This document shows, one piece after another, positions 44,018 to 53,273 of a stretch of DNA of 64,000 nt; within the stretch, counting starts at the first letter, position 1; each line of letters starts with the position of its first letter. The DNA lies in NCBI RefSeq assembly GCF_036346855.1, contig NZ_CP107841.1, positions 7,196,001-7,260,000 on the forward strand, written 5' to 3'. The DNA is from Streptomyces europaeiscabiei (GTDB lineage: Bacteria > Actinomycetota > Actinomycetes > Streptomycetales > Streptomycetaceae). Below the pieces are notes generated by a model. It was not told where the DNA came from. It did no database searches and saw nothing but the letters and a program-made list of their open reading frames with translations. The position numbers were made by a program, and so were the translations under genes.

Positions 44018-46678
44018 GTGAAGGCCATCCGCAGATTCACCGTCCGACCCGTCCTGCCCGAAGCCCTCCATCCGCTCAGCGAGCTGGCGCGCAATCTGCG
44101 CTGGTCCTGGCACGCGGAGACCCGTGACCTCTTCCAGTCGGTCGACCCCGAGCGCTGGGCCTCCTCCGGCGGCGACCCCGTGCGCCTGCTCGGCTCCGTC
44201 TCCACCCGGCGGCTCGCCGAACTCACCGAGGACCGGCGCTTCCTGCGCCGGCTGACCGCCGCCGCCGACGACCTGCGTGACTACGTCACCGGGGACCGCT
44301 GGTACCAGGAGCAGGGGCGGGGGGAGGCGCAAGGGCAGACACGGGCACAGACGTCCGAACTCCCGTCCGCCATCGCCTACTTCTCGCCCGAGTTCGGCAT
44401 CACGGCCGCGCTGCCGCAGTACTCCGGCGGCCTCGGCATCCTCGCCGGCGACCATCTGAAGGCGGCCAGCGACCTCGGCGTCCCGCTGATCGGCGTCGGG
44501 CTGCTCTACCGGCACGGCTACTTCCGGCAGTCCCTGTCCCGGGACGGCTGGCAGCAGGAGCACTACCCGGTGCTCGACCCGAACGAACTGCCCCTGGTGC
44601 CGCTCCAGGAGGCCGACGGCTCACCGGCCCAGGTCGGCCTGGCACTGCCCGGCGGACGCCGACTGCACGCCCGGATCTGGCAGGCCCAGGTGGGCCGGGT
44701 GCCGCTGCTGCTGCTCGACTCGGACGTCGAGGAGAACGACCTCGGCGAACGCGGCGTGACCGACCGGCTCTACGGCGGCGGCAGCGAACACCGGCTCCTC
44801 CAGGAGATGCTGCTCGGCATAGGAGGAGTGCGGGCCGTACGGACGTACTGCCGTCTCACCGGTCACGCCGGGCCCGAGGTCTTCCACACCAACGAGGGTC
44901 ACGCCGGCTTCCTCGGCCTGGAACGCATCGCCGAACTCCGCGACGAGGGGCTCGACTTCGACGCCGGACTGGAGGCGGTCCGCTCCGGCACGGTCTTCAC
45001 CACCCACACCCCCGTCCCCGCCGGCATCGACCGCTTCGACCGCGAGCTGGTCGCCCGCCACTTCGGCCCCGACGCCGAACTCCCGCGCATCGACGTGGGC
45101 CGCATCCTGGGGCTGGGCATGGAGACGTACGCGGGCGGCGACCCGAACGTCTTCAACATGGCGGTGATGGGGCTGCGGCTCGCCCAGCGCGCCAACGGTG
45201 TCTCCCTGTTGCACGGGCAGGTCAGCCGGGAGATGTTCTCGGGACTGTGGCCGGGGTTCGACCCGGACGAGGTGCCGATCACCTCGGTCACCAACGGCGT
45301 GCACGCCCCGACCTGGGTGGCCCCGGAAGTCTTCCGCCTCGGCGCCCGGCAGATCGGTGCCGAACGGACCGAGGACGCCATGACGGTCGGCGGCTCGGAG
45401 CGCTGGGACGCCGTGGGCGACATCTCCGACCAGGACATCTGGGACCTGCGCCGCGACCTGCGCGAGCAACTGGTCGTGGAGGTACGGGAACGACTGTCCG
45501 CCTCCTGGCGCCAACGCGGCGCCGGCACGGCCGAACTGGGCTGGATCGACGGAGTCCTGGACCCTGACGTCCTGACCATCGGCTTCGCACGCCGCGTCCC
45601 CTCGTACAAACGTCTGACCCTGATGCTGCGCGACCCCGACCGGCTGATGGAACTGCTGCTCCACCCGGAGCGTCCGGTGCAGATCGTGATCGCGGGCAAG
45701 GCGCACCCGGCGGACGACGGCGGGAAGCGCCTGATCCAGGAGCTGGTGCGGTTCGCGGACGACCCGCGCGTCCGCCACCGGATCGTGTTCCTCCCCGACT
45801 ACGGCATGGCGATGGCCCAGAAGCTGTACCCGGGCTGCGACGTCTGGCTCAACAACCCTCTCCGCCCCCTGGAGGCGTGCGGGACGAGTGGGATGAAGGC
45901 GGCGCTGAACGGCTGTCTGAACCTGTCGGTGCTGGACGGCTGGTGGGACGAATGGTTCCGGCCGGACTTCGGCTGGGCGATCCCCACGGCGGACGGTACG
46001 GCGACGGACGACGACCGCCGGGACGACCTGGAGGCGTCGGCTCTCTACGAGCTGCTGGAACAGCGGGTCGCCCCGCGGTTCTACGAGCGCGGGCAGGGCG
46101 GCCTGCCCGACCGCTGGATCGAGATGGTCCGCGAGACCCTGACGCATCTGGGCCCGAAGGTGCTGGCCGGCCGTATGGTCCGGGAGTACGTCGAGCGCCT
46201 GTACGCTCCGGCCGCCCGAGCCCACCGGTCGCTGGTCCCGGACGTGGCCCGGGAACTGTCCGAGTGGAAGGCGCGGGTGCGGGGCGCCTGGCACCGGGTG
46301 ACCGTGGACCATGTGGAGACCTCGGCGGCTCCGCTCAGTACGGCCGCCGAGCTGGGCGCGACGCTGGTGCTGCGCGTCAGGGTCGGTCTGGGCGAGCTGG
46401 TCCCGGACGACGTCGAGGTCCAGGCGGTCTCCGGCCGCGTCGACACCGACGACCGCATCACCGACGCGACGTACGTCCCGCTGAAGCCGACGAGCGGCCC
46501 CGACGACGAGGGCCGCTGGGGGTACGAGGGCCCGCTGTCCCTGGACCGCACGGGCTCCTTCGGCTACACGGTCCGCATCCTGCCCGCCCACCGGCTGCTG
46601 GCCTCGGCCGCCGAACTGGGGCTGGTGGCGGTGCCGTCGGAGGAGATGGGGGAGCAGGCGGGGGTGTTGCTGCGGTAA
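44018..46678 (+). CDS. glgP: Alpha-glucan (glycogen) phosphorylase GlgP
   Basis: An 886-aa GT35 phosphorylase of the shorter bacterial type. It releases glucose-1-phosphate from alpha-1,4-glucan using pyridoxal phosphate. It has an N-terminal DUF3417 domain (LHPLSELARNLRWSWHAETR), IAYFSPEFGITAALPQYSGG, GDHLKAASDLGVPLIGVGLL, FHTNEGHAGFLGLERI, FARRVPSYKR and the PLP-Lys region EACGTSGMKAALNG. GTG 44018 directly precedes the conserved N-terminus, with GGTGGA 8 nt upstream. It is divergent from the biosynthetic glg operon. Confidence 0.95.
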   Translation: MKAIRRFTVRPVLPEALHPLSELARNLRWSWHAETRDLFQSVDPERWASSGGDPVRLLGSVSTRRLAELTEDRRFLRRLTAAADDLRDYVTGDRWYQEQGRGEAQGQTRAQTSELPSAIAYFSPEFGITAALPQYSGGLGILAGDHLKAASDLGVPLIGVGLLYRHGYFRQSLSRDGWQQEHYPVLDPNELPLVPLQEADGSPAQVGLALPGGRRLHARIWQAQVGRVPLLLLDSDVEENDLGERGVTDRLYGGGSEHRLLQEMLLGIGGVRAVRTYCRLTGHAGPEVFHTNEGHAGFLGLERIAELRDEGLDFDAGLEAVRSGTVFTTHTPVPAGIDRFDRELVARHFGPDAELPRIDVGRILGLGMETYAGGDPNVFNMAVMGLRLAQRANGVSLLHGQVSREMFSGLWPGFDPDEVPITSVTNGVHAPTWVAPEVFRLGARQIGAERTEDAMTVGGSERWDAVGDISDQDIWDLRRDLREQLVVEVRERLSASWRQRGAGTAELGWIDGVLDPDVLTIGFARRVPSYKRLTLMLRDPDRLMELLLHPERPVQIVIAGKAHPADDGGKRLIQELVRFADDPRVRHRIVFLPDYGMAMAQKLYPGCDVWLNNPLRPLEACGTSGMKAALNGCLNLSVLDGWWDEWFRPDFGWAIPTADGTATDDDRRDDLEASALYELLEQRVAPRFYERGQGGLPDRWIEMVRETLTHLGPKVLAGRMVREYVERLYAPAARAHRSLVPDVARELSEWKARVRGAWHRVTVDHVETSAAPLSTAAELGATLVLRVRVGLGELVPDDVEVQAVSGRVDTDDRITDATYVPLKPTSGPDDEGRWGYEGPLSLDRTGSFGYTVRILPAHRLLASAAELGLVAVPSEEMGEQAGVLLR

Positions 46679-46687
46679 CGGCTCCTA

Positions 46688-46736
46688 CCGTGACCGCGCC
46701 CCGTATGGGCAGTGCCTGTACGGGGCGCGGTCACGG
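46688..46736. terminator. Terminator after glgP, 18-bp perfect stem
   Basis: CCGTGACCGCGCCCCGTA and TACGGGGCGCGGTCACGG pair perfectly around a 13-nt loop, 9 bp after the glgP stop. It also lies between glgP and the converging DUF1990 gene, so it may work in both directions. Confidence 0.85.
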
Positions 46737-46863
46737 CCCATGGGGGCGCCGGGCAGGTGCCCTCGCGGGTGACATGTGGACATGGGGCACTTCGCGCGGG
46801 CGAGGGCAGGGCTCGTCCCATGTCTGTGTCAGCGACCTGCGGCGCTGTGGACTGCGGCCCGGA

Positions 46864-47397
46864 TCACGCCTTCGGGTCCCCCGCCAACCGCCGCAACACC
46901 ACCCCGCACCGCCGCGCATACGCATGCTGCAACCCCCTCGTCGCCGCCCCGCCCGCCCGTGCGTACCACTTCGCGCCCCGGCTGAAGGCCGTGACCGTCA
47001 GCCAGACCGTGCCGTCTCCGGTGCGGTCGACGACGAAGGCCTCCTCGCCGCACTCGGGGTGGCCGGGGAGCGTGCCGTAGGCCCAGCCCTTGCGGCGGGG
47101 CTCGTCCACGGTCCACACCACCCGGCACGGGGCCTTGATGACGCCGCCCAGCGTCACCGTCACGTCGACTCCGGGGGCCGCCTCGGGGGCGGAGGCGCGT
47201 ATGCCTACGCCCAGGGCGCGGTGCATCTCCCAGGTGCGGACGGCGTGCGCGGCCCGGTCGAACACGTCCGTGCCCTCGCCTATGCGGGAGCGGACGTGCA
47301 TGGGGTTGAAGTCGGGCGGGCAGTGGCCGTCGCGGGTCGCGCCGACCGCGTCGTACGTGAAGGGACCCTCGGGGAGCGGGCCGTTTGTTGCGGGCAT
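46864..47397 (-). CDS. DUF1990 family protein (177 aa)
   Basis: It begins MPATNGPLPEGPFTYDAVGA with the family's 'FTYDAVGATRDG' opening. It continues with MHVRSRIGEGTDVFDRAAHA (helix binding region), TWEMHRALGVGIRA, CRVVWTVDEPRRKGWAYGTL and GHPECGEEAFVVDRTGDGTV. It belongs to the START/SRPBCC-like fold group and is probably a small cytosolic ligand-binding protein. Length is normal. No role is known to me. Confidence 0.85.
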   Translation of the reverse strand: MPATNGPLPEGPFTYDAVGATRDGHCPPDFNPMHVRSRIGEGTDVFDRAAHAVRTWEMHRALGVGIRASAPEAAPGVDVTVTLGGVIKAPCRVVWTVDEPRRKGWAYGTLPGHPECGEEAFVVDRTGDGTVWLTVTAFSRGAKWYARAGGAATRGLQHAYARRCGVVLRRLAGDPKA

Positions 47398-47480
47398 GGC
47401 GCAAAGCCTAGGGCGGCACCCGGAGTCGCCTTCTCTCCGGGTACCGCCCCAGTCACCTATACCTGCACCACCACGTCAGG

Positions 47481-49142
47481 TCAGGCGTTGACGTTGACCG
47501 CCGCCCACGCCGCGTTCACCGCCGCGTACTCCGTGCTGCCGGAGCCGTAGAGGGAGGACGCCGCGTTCAGGGTCGCCGTGCGGGCGCCCTTGTAGTTGGT
47601 CGTCGAGGTCATGTACGTGCTCAGCGCCTTGTACCAGATCTGGACGGCCTTGGCGCGGCCGATGCCGGTGATCGTGGCGCCGTTGGAGGTCGGGGAGTTG
47701 TAGCTCACCCCGTTGATGGTCTTGGCGCCGCTGCCCTCGGAGAGGAGGTAGAAGAAGTGGTTCGCCGGGCCCGACGAGTAGTGCACGTCCAGGCTGCCCA
47801 GCGACGACGACCAGTAGTTGGCCGAGCTGCCGTCCTTGCTGGGCTGGTCCATGTAGCGCAGCGGGGTGCCGTTGCCGCGGATGTCGACCTTCTCGCCGAT
47901 GAGGTAGTCGCCGACGTCGGAGGAGTTGGCCGCGTAGAACTCGACGGCCGTGCCGAGGATGTCGGAGGTGGCCTCGTTCAGGCCGCCGGACTCGCCGGAG
48001 TAGTTGAGGCCGGCCGTGTTGGAGGTCAGGCCGTGGCTCATCTCGTGGCCGGCCACGTCCAGGGAGGTCAGCGGCTTGATGTTGCCCGCGCCGTCGCCGT
48101 ACGTCATGCAGAAGCAGCTGTCGTCCCAGAACGCGTTGACGTACGCGTTGCCGTAGTGGACGCGGGAGTAGGCGGCGACGCCGTTGTTCTTGATGCCGTT
48201 GCGGCCGAGGACGTTCTTGTAGAAGTCCCAGGTGACCTGGGCGCCGTAGTGGGCGTCCACGGCGGCGTTCTGGTCGGTCGAGGAGCTGGTGACGCTGCCG
48301 GTGCCCCAGACGTCGTTGGCGTCGGTGAACAGCGTGCCGGCCGAGGACGACGTGGCGCGGGCCTTGTTGTACGTCTTGTGGTTGCCACGGGTGGCGTCCG
48401 TCAGGTTGTACGTCGAGCCCGACAGGGTCGTGCCGATGGTGACCGAGCCGTTGTACTTGCTGTTGCCGGTGCCGGTCTGGATGGCCTCGAACTCGTACAG
48501 CTTCTTGCCGGTCTCCGCGTCGGTGATCACGTGGAGCTGCTGCGGGGTGCCGTCGTGCTGGAAGCCGCCGACGACCGTCTCGTAGGCGAGCGCGGGCTTG
48601 CCGCTCGCCGCCCAGACGACCTTGCGCGGGGCCTTGTCGGCCTCGGTCTTGGTGGAGCCCTCGGCCTTGGCGGCCTTCAGCGCCTGCTTCTCGGCGGTGG
48701 CCTTGGTGACGTCCGCGGTGAGGTCGGAGACCTTGACGGCGGCCTTGGTGGCCTTGGTCACGCTCTTGATGTCGCCGGCCTTGGACTCGTGGACGACCAG
48801 GTCGCCGCCGAGGACCGGGAGGTCGCCGAACGTGCGCTCGTAGCGCGTGTGGACCGTGCCGTCCGCGTCCTTGAGGACGTCGCGGACGACCAGTTCCTCC
48901 TTGGCGCCCAGGCCTATCTCGTCGGCGGTCTCGGCCGTGGCCGCGTCCGCCTTCTTGATCAGGGCGGTGCGCGCGGCGGGGGTCAGCTTGACCGGGGCAC
49001 CGGCAGGCTGGGCCTTGTCCGCGACGGGCGCGGGCTGGGCGGTGGCACCGGAGGTCAGCCCGGTGGTCAGCAGCGCACCGGCGGCGACAGCGGTCGCGAG
49101 GGCCAGCGTGGTGCTCTTGCGACGCGCGTAGAACGGAGTCAC
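47481..49142 (-). CDS. Secreted M4 (thermolysin-like) metallopeptidase (553 aa)
   Basis: A signal peptide (STTLALATAVAAGALLTTGL then TSGATAQ) is followed by an FTP/PepSY propeptide (GLGAKEELVVRDVLKDADGT, VHTRYERTFGDLPVLGGDLV, about 70-210). The M4 catalytic domain has the zinc motif HEMSH (SLDVAGHEMSHGLTSNTAG), GGLNEATSD (third ligand Glu) and DVHYSSGPANHFFYLLSEG (catalytic His). It ends without a C-terminal appendage. GTG 49142 has AAGGAG about 8 nt upstream. It shares most of its sequence with the M4 gene just upstream, so the two are a tandem duplication. Confidence 0.93.
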   Translation of the reverse strand: MTPFYARRKSTTLALATAVAAGALLTTGLTSGATAQPAPVADKAQPAGAPVKLTPAARTALIKKADAATAETADEIGLGAKEELVVRDVLKDADGTVHTRYERTFGDLPVLGGDLVVHESKAGDIKSVTKATKAAVKVSDLTADVTKATAEKQALKAAKAEGSTKTEADKAPRKVVWAASGKPALAYETVVGGFQHDGTPQQLHVITDAETGKKLYEFEAIQTGTGNSKYNGSVTIGTTLSGSTYNLTDATRGNHKTYNKARATSSSAGTLFTDANDVWGTGSVTSSSTDQNAAVDAHYGAQVTWDFYKNVLGRNGIKNNGVAAYSRVHYGNAYVNAFWDDSCFCMTYGDGAGNIKPLTSLDVAGHEMSHGLTSNTAGLNYSGESGGLNEATSDILGTAVEFYAANSSDVGDYLIGEKVDIRGNGTPLRYMDQPSKDGSSANYWSSSLGSLDVHYSSGPANHFFYLLSEGSGAKTINGVSYNSPTSNGATITGIGRAKAVQIWYKALSTYMTSTTNYKGARTATLNAASSLYGSGSTEYAAVNAAWAAVNVNA

Positions 49143-49389
49143 TCATGCTCCTTGGTGGGGGAGACCGAACGGTATGGGGGTGCCGTCCGGCGGAACTGAA
49201 GTTACGAGTGCGGCGGTTGGGTGAATCGTGACACCCGGGCGCGTACATGTCAGGAGGGCAAGGTGATGTTGGCCGAAAGTCAACCGTCCTGAAATATTGC
49301 CGCTATGTAAAACCGCTTCGAACACGGCAAAGGCGCAGCAAAGCAGGCCCCGGAGAACGGCAAAGCAGCGCCCGGAGAACGGCAAAGAA

Positions 49390-49428
49390 GGCGCCGCCCC
49401 GGGGAGTTGGATCCACCGGGGCGACGCC
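49390..49428 (-). terminator. Hairpin terminator between the two M4 genes
   Basis: GGCGCCGCCCCGG and CCGGGGCGACGCC pair over 13 bp with one mismatch, 53 bp after the stop of the upstream M4 gene (49481). Near it, CCCGGAGAACGGCAAAG is repeated twice (about 49349 and 49371). The rest of 49143-49480 must contain the promoter of the downstream M4 gene. Confidence 0.7.
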
Positions 49429-49480
49429 CTGTCACTTCACGCTCACCTCAGGCCCCGTACATGAAGGGCCGTGGCGCGCC

Positions 49481-51565
49481 CTACGGGAACGTCAGCTTCC
49501 AGCCGCTGATGTGGCCGGTGTCCCGGGCCGCGTTGTCCTGGACCCGCAACTGCCAGACACCGTTCGCGACTTCGGAGGACGCGTTCACGGTGTATGTGGT
49601 GTTGAGGTTGTCCGAGCTGCCGCCGGTGCCGTACGCCTTCATGGTGTACGCCGTGCCGTCGGGGGCGACCAGCTGGACCTGGAGGTCACCGACGTAGGTG
49701 TGGACGATGTCCACGGCGACCGCGAGGTTCGAGGGGGCGTTGCCGGTCCGGCCGGAGACGGTGATCGGCGAGGTGACCGCCGCGCCGTTGTCCGGAATCG
49801 ACACGTCGGTCGTGCTCTCGAACGAGGTACCGCCGCCCCCGCCACCGCCGGGCCGCGAGCCCACGTTGATGCCCGCCCACGCGTTCTGCACCGCCGTGTA
49901 CTCGGCGGACGTGGTGCCGTACAGCTCACCGGTGACCGCGAGCGTGCCGGTGCGGGCCGCCGCGTAGTTGGTCGTCGAGGTGAACTTCGTGGTCAGCGCC
50001 TTGAACCAGATCTGCTCCGCCTTGGCGCGGCCGATGCCCGTCACCGGGAGACCGTCCGAGGTGGGCGAGTCGTAGTTGACGCCGTTGATGGTCTTGGCGC
50101 CGCTGCCCTCGGAGAGGAGGTAGAAGAAGTGGTTCGCGGGGCCCGACGAGTAGTGCACGTCGATCGAGCCGATGCCCGAGTACCAGGCGTCCTTGGACGA
50201 GCCGTCCTTGCTTGGCTTGTCCATGTAGCGCAACGGCGTGCCGTTGCCGTTGATGTTGATCTCCTCGCCGATGAGGTAGTCACCGACGTCGGAGGAGTTC
50301 GCCGCGTAGAACTCGACCGTCGAGCCGAAGATGTCCGAGGTGGCCTCGTTCAGACCGCCGGACTCGCCGGAGTAGTTGAGACCGGCTGTGTTGGACGTGA
50401 GGCCGTGGGTCATCTCGTGCGCGGCCACGTCGATCGACGTCAGCGGGTTGGCGTTGCCCGAGCCGTCGCCGTACGTCATGCAGAAGCAGGAGTCCTGCCA
50501 GAATGCGTTGACGTAGTTGTTGCCGTAGTGCACGCGCGAGTAGGCGCCGACGCCGTCGCCGCGGATGCCGCTGCGGCCGTGCACGTTCTTGTAGTAGTCC
50601 CAGGTGAGCGCCGCGCCGTAGTGGGCGTCGGCGCCGGCCGACTCCAGGTTCGACGGGGCGCCGTTGCCCCACACGTCGTCGGGGCCGGAGAACAGGGTCC
50701 CGGTGCCGGAGGTGCCGCGGTTGAGGTTGTACGTCTTGTGGCCGCCGCGCGCGCCGTCGGTGAGGTTGTACGTCGAGCCGGACTGCGTGGTGCCGAGGGT
50801 CACCTGGCCGCTGTACACCGTGTTGCCGGTGCCGGTCTCGACCGCCTCCCACTCGTACAGCTTCGCGCCGCTGGTGGCGTCGGTGACGACGTGCAGCTCC
50901 TGCGGGGTGCCGTCGTGCTGGAAGCCGCCGACGACCGTCTCGTAGGCGAGGACGGGCTTGCCGCTCGCGGCCCAGACGACCTTGCGGGGCGCGCGGTTGA
51001 TCTCGGGGCTCTTGGCGTCCTCCGCCTTCGCCGCGCCGAGCGCCTGCTTCTCGGCCTTGCCGGTGGTGACGGTGGGCGTCAGCGAGGGGACCTTGATGGT
51101 CGCCTTGGTGGCCTTGACGATGCCCTCGGTCTCGCCCGCCTTCGACGTCTCGACGACCAGGTCGCCGCCGAGGACCGGGAGGCCGTCGTACGTCCGCTCG
51201 TACCGCGTGTGCACGGTGCCGTCGCGGTCCTTGAGGACGTCACGGACGACGAGCTTCTCCTTCGCGCCGAGGCTCAGCTCCTCGGCCGTCTCCGCCTTCG
51301 TCGCGTTGGCCTCGCGTATCAGCTCGGCCCGCTGGGCGGGGGTGAGCTTCATGGAGAGCGCACCCGGGTCGGCCTTGCCCGCAGCCGACGGTGCCTTCTC
51401 CGGGGCGGCGGTGGCGGCGCCCGACTGGACGGCCGCGGCCAACAGGGCGGTGACGGCGACGAGCGCGCCGGCGGCCGCGCGCCGACGAGGGCTGCGGCCG
51501 AAGGTGTTACCGGTGTGGGAGGTGCGTCTGTGGGACTGGCGTCTCAACACTGACTCCTTCTGCAT
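49481..51565 (-). CDS. Secreted M4 metallopeptidase with C-terminal P domain (694 aa)
   Basis: A signal peptide follows a long basic n-region (RRRAAAGALVAVTALLAAAV then QSGAATAAPE). The FTP/PepSY propeptide (LSLGAKEKLVVRDVLKDRDG) is cleaved autocatalytically in this family. The M4 domain has HEMTH (SIDVAAHEMTHGLTSNTAG), GGLNEATSD and DVHYSSGPANHFFYLLSEG. After a Gly-rich linker (SRPGGGGGGGTS) a P/Homo B domain occupies about 585-694 (VSIPDNGAAVTSPITVSGRT, DIVHTYVGDLQVQLVAPDGT, GVWQLRVQDNAARDTGHISG). That extra domain is the main difference from the paralogue at 47481. It would act outside the cell. Confidence 0.94.
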   Translation of the reverse strand: MQKESVLRRQSHRRTSHTGNTFGRSPRRRAAAGALVAVTALLAAAVQSGAATAAPEKAPSAAGKADPGALSMKLTPAQRAELIREANATKAETAEELSLGAKEKLVVRDVLKDRDGTVHTRYERTYDGLPVLGGDLVVETSKAGETEGIVKATKATIKVPSLTPTVTTGKAEKQALGAAKAEDAKSPEINRAPRKVVWAASGKPVLAYETVVGGFQHDGTPQELHVVTDATSGAKLYEWEAVETGTGNTVYSGQVTLGTTQSGSTYNLTDGARGGHKTYNLNRGTSGTGTLFSGPDDVWGNGAPSNLESAGADAHYGAALTWDYYKNVHGRSGIRGDGVGAYSRVHYGNNYVNAFWQDSCFCMTYGDGSGNANPLTSIDVAAHEMTHGLTSNTAGLNYSGESGGLNEATSDIFGSTVEFYAANSSDVGDYLIGEEININGNGTPLRYMDKPSKDGSSKDAWYSGIGSIDVHYSSGPANHFFYLLSEGSGAKTINGVNYDSPTSDGLPVTGIGRAKAEQIWFKALTTKFTSTTNYAAARTGTLAVTGELYGTTSAEYTAVQNAWAGINVGSRPGGGGGGGTSFESTTDVSIPDNGAAVTSPITVSGRTGNAPSNLAVAVDIVHTYVGDLQVQLVAPDGTAYTMKAYGTGGSSDNLNTTYTVNASSEVANGVWQLRVQDNAARDTGHISGWKLTFP

Positions 51566-51867
51566 GGCCGCGGTTCGCGCGGCCAGGGGAGACCGGACGG
51601 CTGGTGGCCGCCCGGGCAGAACAAGGTGAGAACTGGTGAACGCTTAACCACATGCGTGGGGGGTGCTTCGCGGCACGGCCGGACCTTCTTGTGAGGTTGC
51701 TGTGTCGCGGTTGTGGGCAGAGTGGCAGGAGACTGCGGGTCCTGTCAGGAGCGCGTCAAGAAGTTGGCCGGAAATGGTCCGTTGCCCGGTTGGTCATGTT
51801 CGTTATACGGACTGTTCGCCGTGGGCCACTTGAAGCGTTCCGGTGCGTACGGTTTCCTGCACTTCTT
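51566..51867. other. Intergenic region upstream of the P-domain M4 gene
   Basis: About 300 bp between two genes read leftward. It should hold the M4 promoter, but I see no convincing -35/-10 pair, long inverted repeat or terminator for the unknown gene at 51868. No coding signal is present. Confidence 0.4.
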
Positions 51868-53124
51868 TCAGCCGAGGCCCAGTTCGTGGCGCCACCGCCA
51901 CGTCAGCGCGAGGCAGGTGCGGCCCGCCGCGAGGGTGCCCGGGTGGGTCGCGTAGCCCTGGACGTTCTCCTCGGTGAAGGGGATGCCCTGATAGGCCGTG
52001 CCGGTGCGGCTGCCGACGACAAGGACGCCCTCCTCGTTGCGTTCGCCCATCGCCGCGAAGATCTCGTCGAAGGCGGGCGCGTCCCACACACAGACCAGGC
52101 AGATCTCGGGCTTCCAGGGCAGCGGGTCCAGCCCCAGCCCGAGGAAGCGCACGCGGGCCCGGCCCTCGCGCACGGCCCGCTGGAAGTCCGCGTACGGCTG
52201 GTCACGCTCGTAGTCGATCGTCACGCCGCCGTCGCCGGTGGCGTCGGCCGCGCCCAGGAATTCCTCCGCGTACTCGCGCATCGTGTTGCGCCACAGGTCG
52301 AGGTCGGACCGCCAGACGGGCAGGGCGTCCGTATGCGGCTGGAACTCCCCGGCCGGGACGACGTGCGTGATGCCCGTGGCCACGGCGACCTTGCCCGCCT
52401 CACGCCGGTGCAGGAAGAAGTACGGCCGGCCCTCCTCGACCCGGATCGTCAGGGTGCTGACTCCCGGGAGCGCGGCCCGTGCGCCCAGCGCGAAGGGGCT
52501 GCCCAGCCTGCGCCGGTAGGGCCCGGCCGACGGCCTGCCCCCACCCTTGCCCCTGCCGCGCAGATCGCGCAGCGCCGCCTCGTACGCGAGAGCCTCGCCG
52601 GTGTCCAGGCCGTCGAAGTAGCGGCTGAGGGAGAAGGTCAGGTCGAGCCCGGCCTCCGGGGCGTCCGCCGGCGGGGCGGCGACCTCCAGCAGGCGGTACG
52701 AGGGGCCGTTGAACCAGACGGCGGGGCGGTCGTACGCCTCGATCGCCGCCGAGTAGGCGGTCAGTCGGCCGGTGCGCTCGCCGCGCGGCCAGTAGCGGTG
52801 CAGCGTCGCGCGGGAACCGTTCAGCCGCTCCTCGGGGCGCGCCTCGCGCAACGTCATCCGGATGGCGTCCAGGGGCAGCGGCCGGGGCGGGATCCAGCCG
52901 GGCCGGGTCAGCAGGGGCAACTCCGGGTACGCGCGGTGCTCCGCCTGGACGCCGTGGCACGCCGTCGTCAACTCCGGCCGCCGGACCCGTAGATGCTGCC
53001 GGGTGCGGACGAACAGCGCGACACTCCGTTCCCGGCTCGCCAGCCGCTGCGGCGCGTACGCGAGCACCGCCGCCACGACCGTCACCAGCAGACCGGCAAC
53101 CGCGAGCACGGTCTCCAACTCCAT
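51868..53124 (-). CDS. Membrane-anchored protein of unknown function with Nudix-like segment (418 aa)
   Basis: One N-terminal membrane helix (LETVLAVAGLLVTVVAAVLA) is followed by a cytosolic body. At about residues 225-310 the sequence is Nudix-like: PYFFLHRREAGKVAVATGIT, HVVPAGEFQP and REYAEEFLGA, the last matching the REUxEE core of a Nudix box. The upstream Gly and Glu of the box are not clear, so hydrolase activity is uncertain. The C-terminal part (GTAYQGIPFTEENVQGYATH, CLALTWRWRHELGLG) resembles nothing I can name. ATG 53124 is preferred over ATG 53154 because GGGGGA lies 6 nt before it. Confidence 0.7.
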   Translation of the reverse strand: MELETVLAVAGLLVTVVAAVLAYAPQRLASRERSVALFVRTRQHLRVRRPELTTACHGVQAEHRAYPELPLLTRPGWIPPRPLPLDAIRMTLREARPEERLNGSRATLHRYWPRGERTGRLTAYSAAIEAYDRPAVWFNGPSYRLLEVAAPPADAPEAGLDLTFSLSRYFDGLDTGEALAYEAALRDLRGRGKGGGRPSAGPYRRRLGSPFALGARAALPGVSTLTIRVEEGRPYFFLHRREAGKVAVATGITHVVPAGEFQPHTDALPVWRSDLDLWRNTMREYAEEFLGAADATGDGGVTIDYERDQPYADFQRAVREGRARVRFLGLGLDPLPWKPEICLVCVWDAPAFDEIFAAMGERNEEGVLVVGSRTGTAYQGIPFTEENVQGYATHPGTLAAGRTCLALTWRWRHELGLG

Positions 53125-53273
53125 GACGTCCCCCGTCAGATCGGCCTTGATCATTCAACCAGGAGAAGGGAGCGGGGTGCAGTCCGTCGGGGGCCGAAAC
53201 ACCTGCGGCGGGGCCGTTCGTCTCGTCGCTGTCACCGCCAGGCCCCCTCTCACCGTCGGCGCGGTGGATGCCG

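Noticed and set aside
51868..53154. Calling the 418-aa protein a transcriptional regulator
   Set aside because: No helix-turn-helix is visible, and a membrane helix opens the protein; a Nudix-like segment is the only recognisable part.
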